A DNA stretch of 52,816 nt from assembly GCF_900141855.1 (NCBI RefSeq), contig NZ_FQYU01000010.1, positions 69,204 to 122,019 of the forward strand. Direction: 5' to 3'. A program made the position numbers and the translations under genes. The notes beneath the pieces were generated by a model that was given only the letters and a program-made list of their open reading frames with translations, did not search any database and was not told the origin of the DNA. This stretch comes from Pseudozobellia thermophila. GTDB taxonomy: Bacteria > Bacteroidota > Bacteroidia > Flavobacteriales > Flavobacteriaceae. Below are positions 51,011-52,816 of this stretch, in pieces (position 1 is the first letter of the stretch; every line of letters begins with the position of its first letter).

Positions 51011-52816
51011 TTATTTGACTACAAAAACCACGTTTATCAAGGAATTATAGCTTGTTGGCTGGGCAATGACATCGTAGGTCATGACTCCAAATTCATCGAC
51101 GGAAACATTGGCAAAAACAGCCGTATCGTAATAGGTGACATAGTAGTACAATTCGTTGTTCGCATAGGTTGGAATAGCCGCAGGTGCCGAAGTACTGGCC
51201 ACCATGGGCGACCCGAACTGGGCGATATATTGATCGTATAAGTTTATTGTCCTGCCCGTACCATTGGTAGAGGCATCTACCTCAATGGAAGGTGGATAGA
51301 AAACCTTTGAAGCCTTTAAGGAGTTAACTTCAACAAGGTCTCCATCGGCCTCGACCCCGACCAGGGAGGTGGCATTACCGGTTATGGCGTTGGAGCCATA
51401 GTCGGAAAAACGCACCGTACCGCCTTCAACATCCAATTTTGCATCCGGGGAGCTTGTTCCTATACCTACTTCATCAGCCGAGGCATCGGTAAATAGCAAA
51501 TGGGTATCCGCATCGCCTTCTACCCTAAAATCATAATTATCGCCCGCTTCATTAATCGTCACCCTATTGTCTACCCTAAAATAGGAGTTGGTAAGTATCC
51601 CATTGGTGAACCCGCTATTATGGTTAATACGCAACCAAGTACCGGAGTCCCTTAAGACCTCCTTACCGTTCATATATAAATAATCATTAAGTTCGATATT
51701 TCCTTCTACGTCCAAAGCCCTACCACTTGTTATCGAGCTGGTACCTATACCAACATTACCTTCGGTAAAAATATTATCGGTTATGGCGTCAGGAGCGGAT
51801 GTTCCGCCCACTTCGTACCAATCATGGTCGGATAACGTTGATAGATCGACCGAGTTCCCTTCGGAAATTGCCAATGAGCTACCCGTTAAGGTCAAGGTCT
51901 GGTCATCCCTAAAATCGGTAAGATCGACCGTTGTATCCGGACCCGTACCATTGGCCAAGGTGATGATGTTTCCCGACAGGCTTATCTGTTGGTTATCGGT
52001 GTTCGCCAAACTCGATAGGTCTACCGTTTCAGAACTACCGTCTTCTATTCCAATGGTCAATGTGGTTCCTGACAAACTTGAACCTTGTATACTTTGATTG
52101 TCGGCCAAAGGAAGTAAACTCACCGTTTGGGAACTACCGTTTTCTATACCCACGGTTAAAGTAGTACCCGAAAAGGTCAAATTTTCAATATTTTGATTGT
52201 CGGTACCCGGATTGTCCAAATGTGATAAATCGACCGTTTGGGCATTGCCGTTTTCAATACCGACAGTGAGTATGTTCGAACTTGTATTGATAGCAAGACC
52301 TTCAATATTCTGATTATCGGTATTGTCCAAATAAGGACTTAAATCGACTTGATTGCCAGGAGTGGCAGGGTTGGTCAAGGTCAGGATATTGCTTGCCAGG
52401 TTCAAATCGGTAAGTTCGTTGGTCGCACTATTATCGTTGTTGGCCGGAAAATTCACCTCTAGATCATAGTCACCATCGCTCTCGCTCAAGGTCACCGAGC
52501 CATCCGCAGAAGTCAAGGTTTGTATCTCGTTGTTCGGGTCCGCGTCCGCATCGTCCAAGGAAGGTACGTCAACGGTCAGGTTGGGGTACGTCCCGCCTAC
52601 AGAGACATTTCCGCTACCGCCGTCCGTGATGGTCACGACCTGGTCCGGTGCCGCGTTCACCACTTCAAAGTTTTGCCCGCTCTGGTTTACCGTTATACCG
52701 GTTCCCGCTGAAACCGTTTGGTTCTCGTTGTTCGGGTCCGCATCCGCATCCTCGATATTGATCGTCGTCGATCCGCCACGCTCCAAGGCGATGTCAACCG
52801 TTTCGTTGGCCGTGGC
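51011..52816 (-). CDS. Repeat-rich surface protein, 3' part (N-terminus outside window)
   Basis: The frame is open to the right edge; at least 601 residues are present. The middle contains repeats like DNQNIENLTFSGTTLTVGIE, and NQTVSAGTGITVNQSGQNFEV-type segments near the edge. Further on it has NVGIGTSS and VGIGTSSPDAKLDVEG, motifs of phage-tail-fibre or adhesin-like beta-helical stalks. No T9SS C-terminal domain or intramolecular chaperone is visible at its end (VVFVVK). The next gene is 21 bp downstream. It is probably a surface stalk or adhesin linked to the type B protein; its function is not known. Confidence 0.75.
   Translation of the reverse strand, partial: ATANETVDIALERGGSTTINIEDADADPNNENQTVSAGTGITVNQSGQNFEVVNAAPDQVVTITDGGSGNVSVGGTYPNLTVDVPSLDDADADPNNEIQTLTSADGSVTLSESDGDYDLEVNFPANNDNSATNELTDLNLASNILTLTNPATPGNQVDLSPYLDNTDNQNIEGLAINTSSNILTVGIENGNAQTVDLSHLDNPGTDNQNIENLTFSGTTLTVGIENGSSQTVSLLPLADNQSIQGSSLSGTTLTIGIEDGSSETVDLSSLANTDNQQISLSGNIITLANGTGPDTTVDLTDFRDDQTLTLTGSSLAISEGNSVDLSTLSDHDWYEVGGTSAPDAITDNIFTEGNVGIGTSSITSGRALDVEGNIELNDYLYMNGKEVLRDSGTWLRINHNSGFTNGILTNSYFRVDNRVTINEAGDNYDFRVEGDADTHLLFTDASADEVGIGTSSPDAKLDVEGGTVRFSDYGSNAITGNATSLVGVEADGDLVEVNSLKASKVFYPPSIEVDASTNGTGRTINLYDQYIAQFGSPMVASTSAPAAIPTYANNELYYYVTYYDTAVFANVSVDEFGVMTYDVIAQPTSYNSLINVVFVVK
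52020..52330 (-). repeat. Three imperfect coding repeats of about 33-37 codons
   Basis: The plus-strand sequence ACCGTTT with a following CCGTnTTC block recurs near 52024, 52123 and 52234 (spacings of 99 and 111 bp, whole codons). Each unit encodes DNQ-I-L-L-VGIENG-QTV-like sequence. Confidence 0.75.

Noticed and set aside
1-52816. CRISPR arrays, tRNA or rRNA genes, insertion sequences, integrases
   Set aside because: I saw no evenly spaced short repeats, no cloverleaf-like sequence in intergenic gaps, and no transposase or integrase motif. A tool search could still find weak cases.

Overview
The window is a chromosomal segment from a member of the Bacteroidetes, very probably the family Flavobacteriaceae and probably a marine polysaccharide-using genus of the Zobellia/Maribacter/Arenibacter kind. 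The evidence is a SusC/SusD pair, type IX secretion (T9SS) parts (PorP/SprF, a type B C-terminal domain, and PKD domains), the rpmB-rpmG-DUF4295-ftsY block, many TAnnTTTG -7 promoter elements of the flavobacterial type, and very short 5' leaders. Genus is a guess. I saw no rRNA, tRNA, CRISPR, insertion sequence or prophage; nearly all of the sequence is coding.

Layout. 1-662: end of a secreted PKD protein. 712-1683: zinc-independent dehydrogenase. 1696-5333 (minus): galactonate operon dgoD, GntP transporter, SMP-30 lactonase. 5504-6805: rimO. 7009-12372: a Fur-family regulator divergent from a candidate metal-homeostasis operon, merC, folE, an ABC ATPase, a FtsX-like permease with a histidine-rich loop, a small CxxC exported protein, and a Tat-exported alkaline phosphatase. 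12471-19611 (minus): housekeeping genes ftsY, DUF4295, rpmG, rpmB, cinA, a lone Hpt protein, a FAH-family hydrolase, a DEDDh exonuclease, a 2-oxoacid dehydrogenase E2 and recR. 19777-26205: SusD/SusC and a divergent sodium/solute symporter. 26281-30337: CoA-binding protein, a KAS III, a predicted small RNA locus and htpG. 30412-34301: inositol oxygenase and symporter, with a divergent membrane-anchored AraC regulator. 34543-38454: cupin, MOSC, DoxX-like and secreted proteins, then an AraC regulator coupled to an AlkB-like dioxygenase. 38709-44768: S1/P1 nuclease, PBP1A, HAD hydrolase, DUF819 membrane protein, DUF4369 lipoprotein. 44818-47528 (minus): idi, queD-like, bcp, manA and a small helical protein. 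48006-52816 (minus): a T9SS surface cluster of PorP/SprF, a type B adhesin with calcium-binding repeats, and a repeat-rich surface protein that runs off the window.

The most interesting part is 7009-12372. The 79-bp gap between the Fur-family gene and merC holds two matching 20-bp palindromic sites, 38 bp apart. One covers the predicted -33 and the other overlaps the predicted -7 of the merC promoter, and the first also lies within the predicted promoter of the regulator. The genes behind this switch include a Cys-rich MerC protein, a permease with ten histidines in a 41-residue external stretch, a GTP cyclohydrolase I of the E. coli type, and a zinc-type alkaline phosphatase with all ligands intact. 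I read this as a Zur-like regulon combining metal uptake or transfer with metalloenzymes. That metal is zinc is inference. Second in interest is a predicted roughly 110-nt transcript on the minus strand near 28112-28220 with its own -7 element, a five-codon ORF and a strong terminator.
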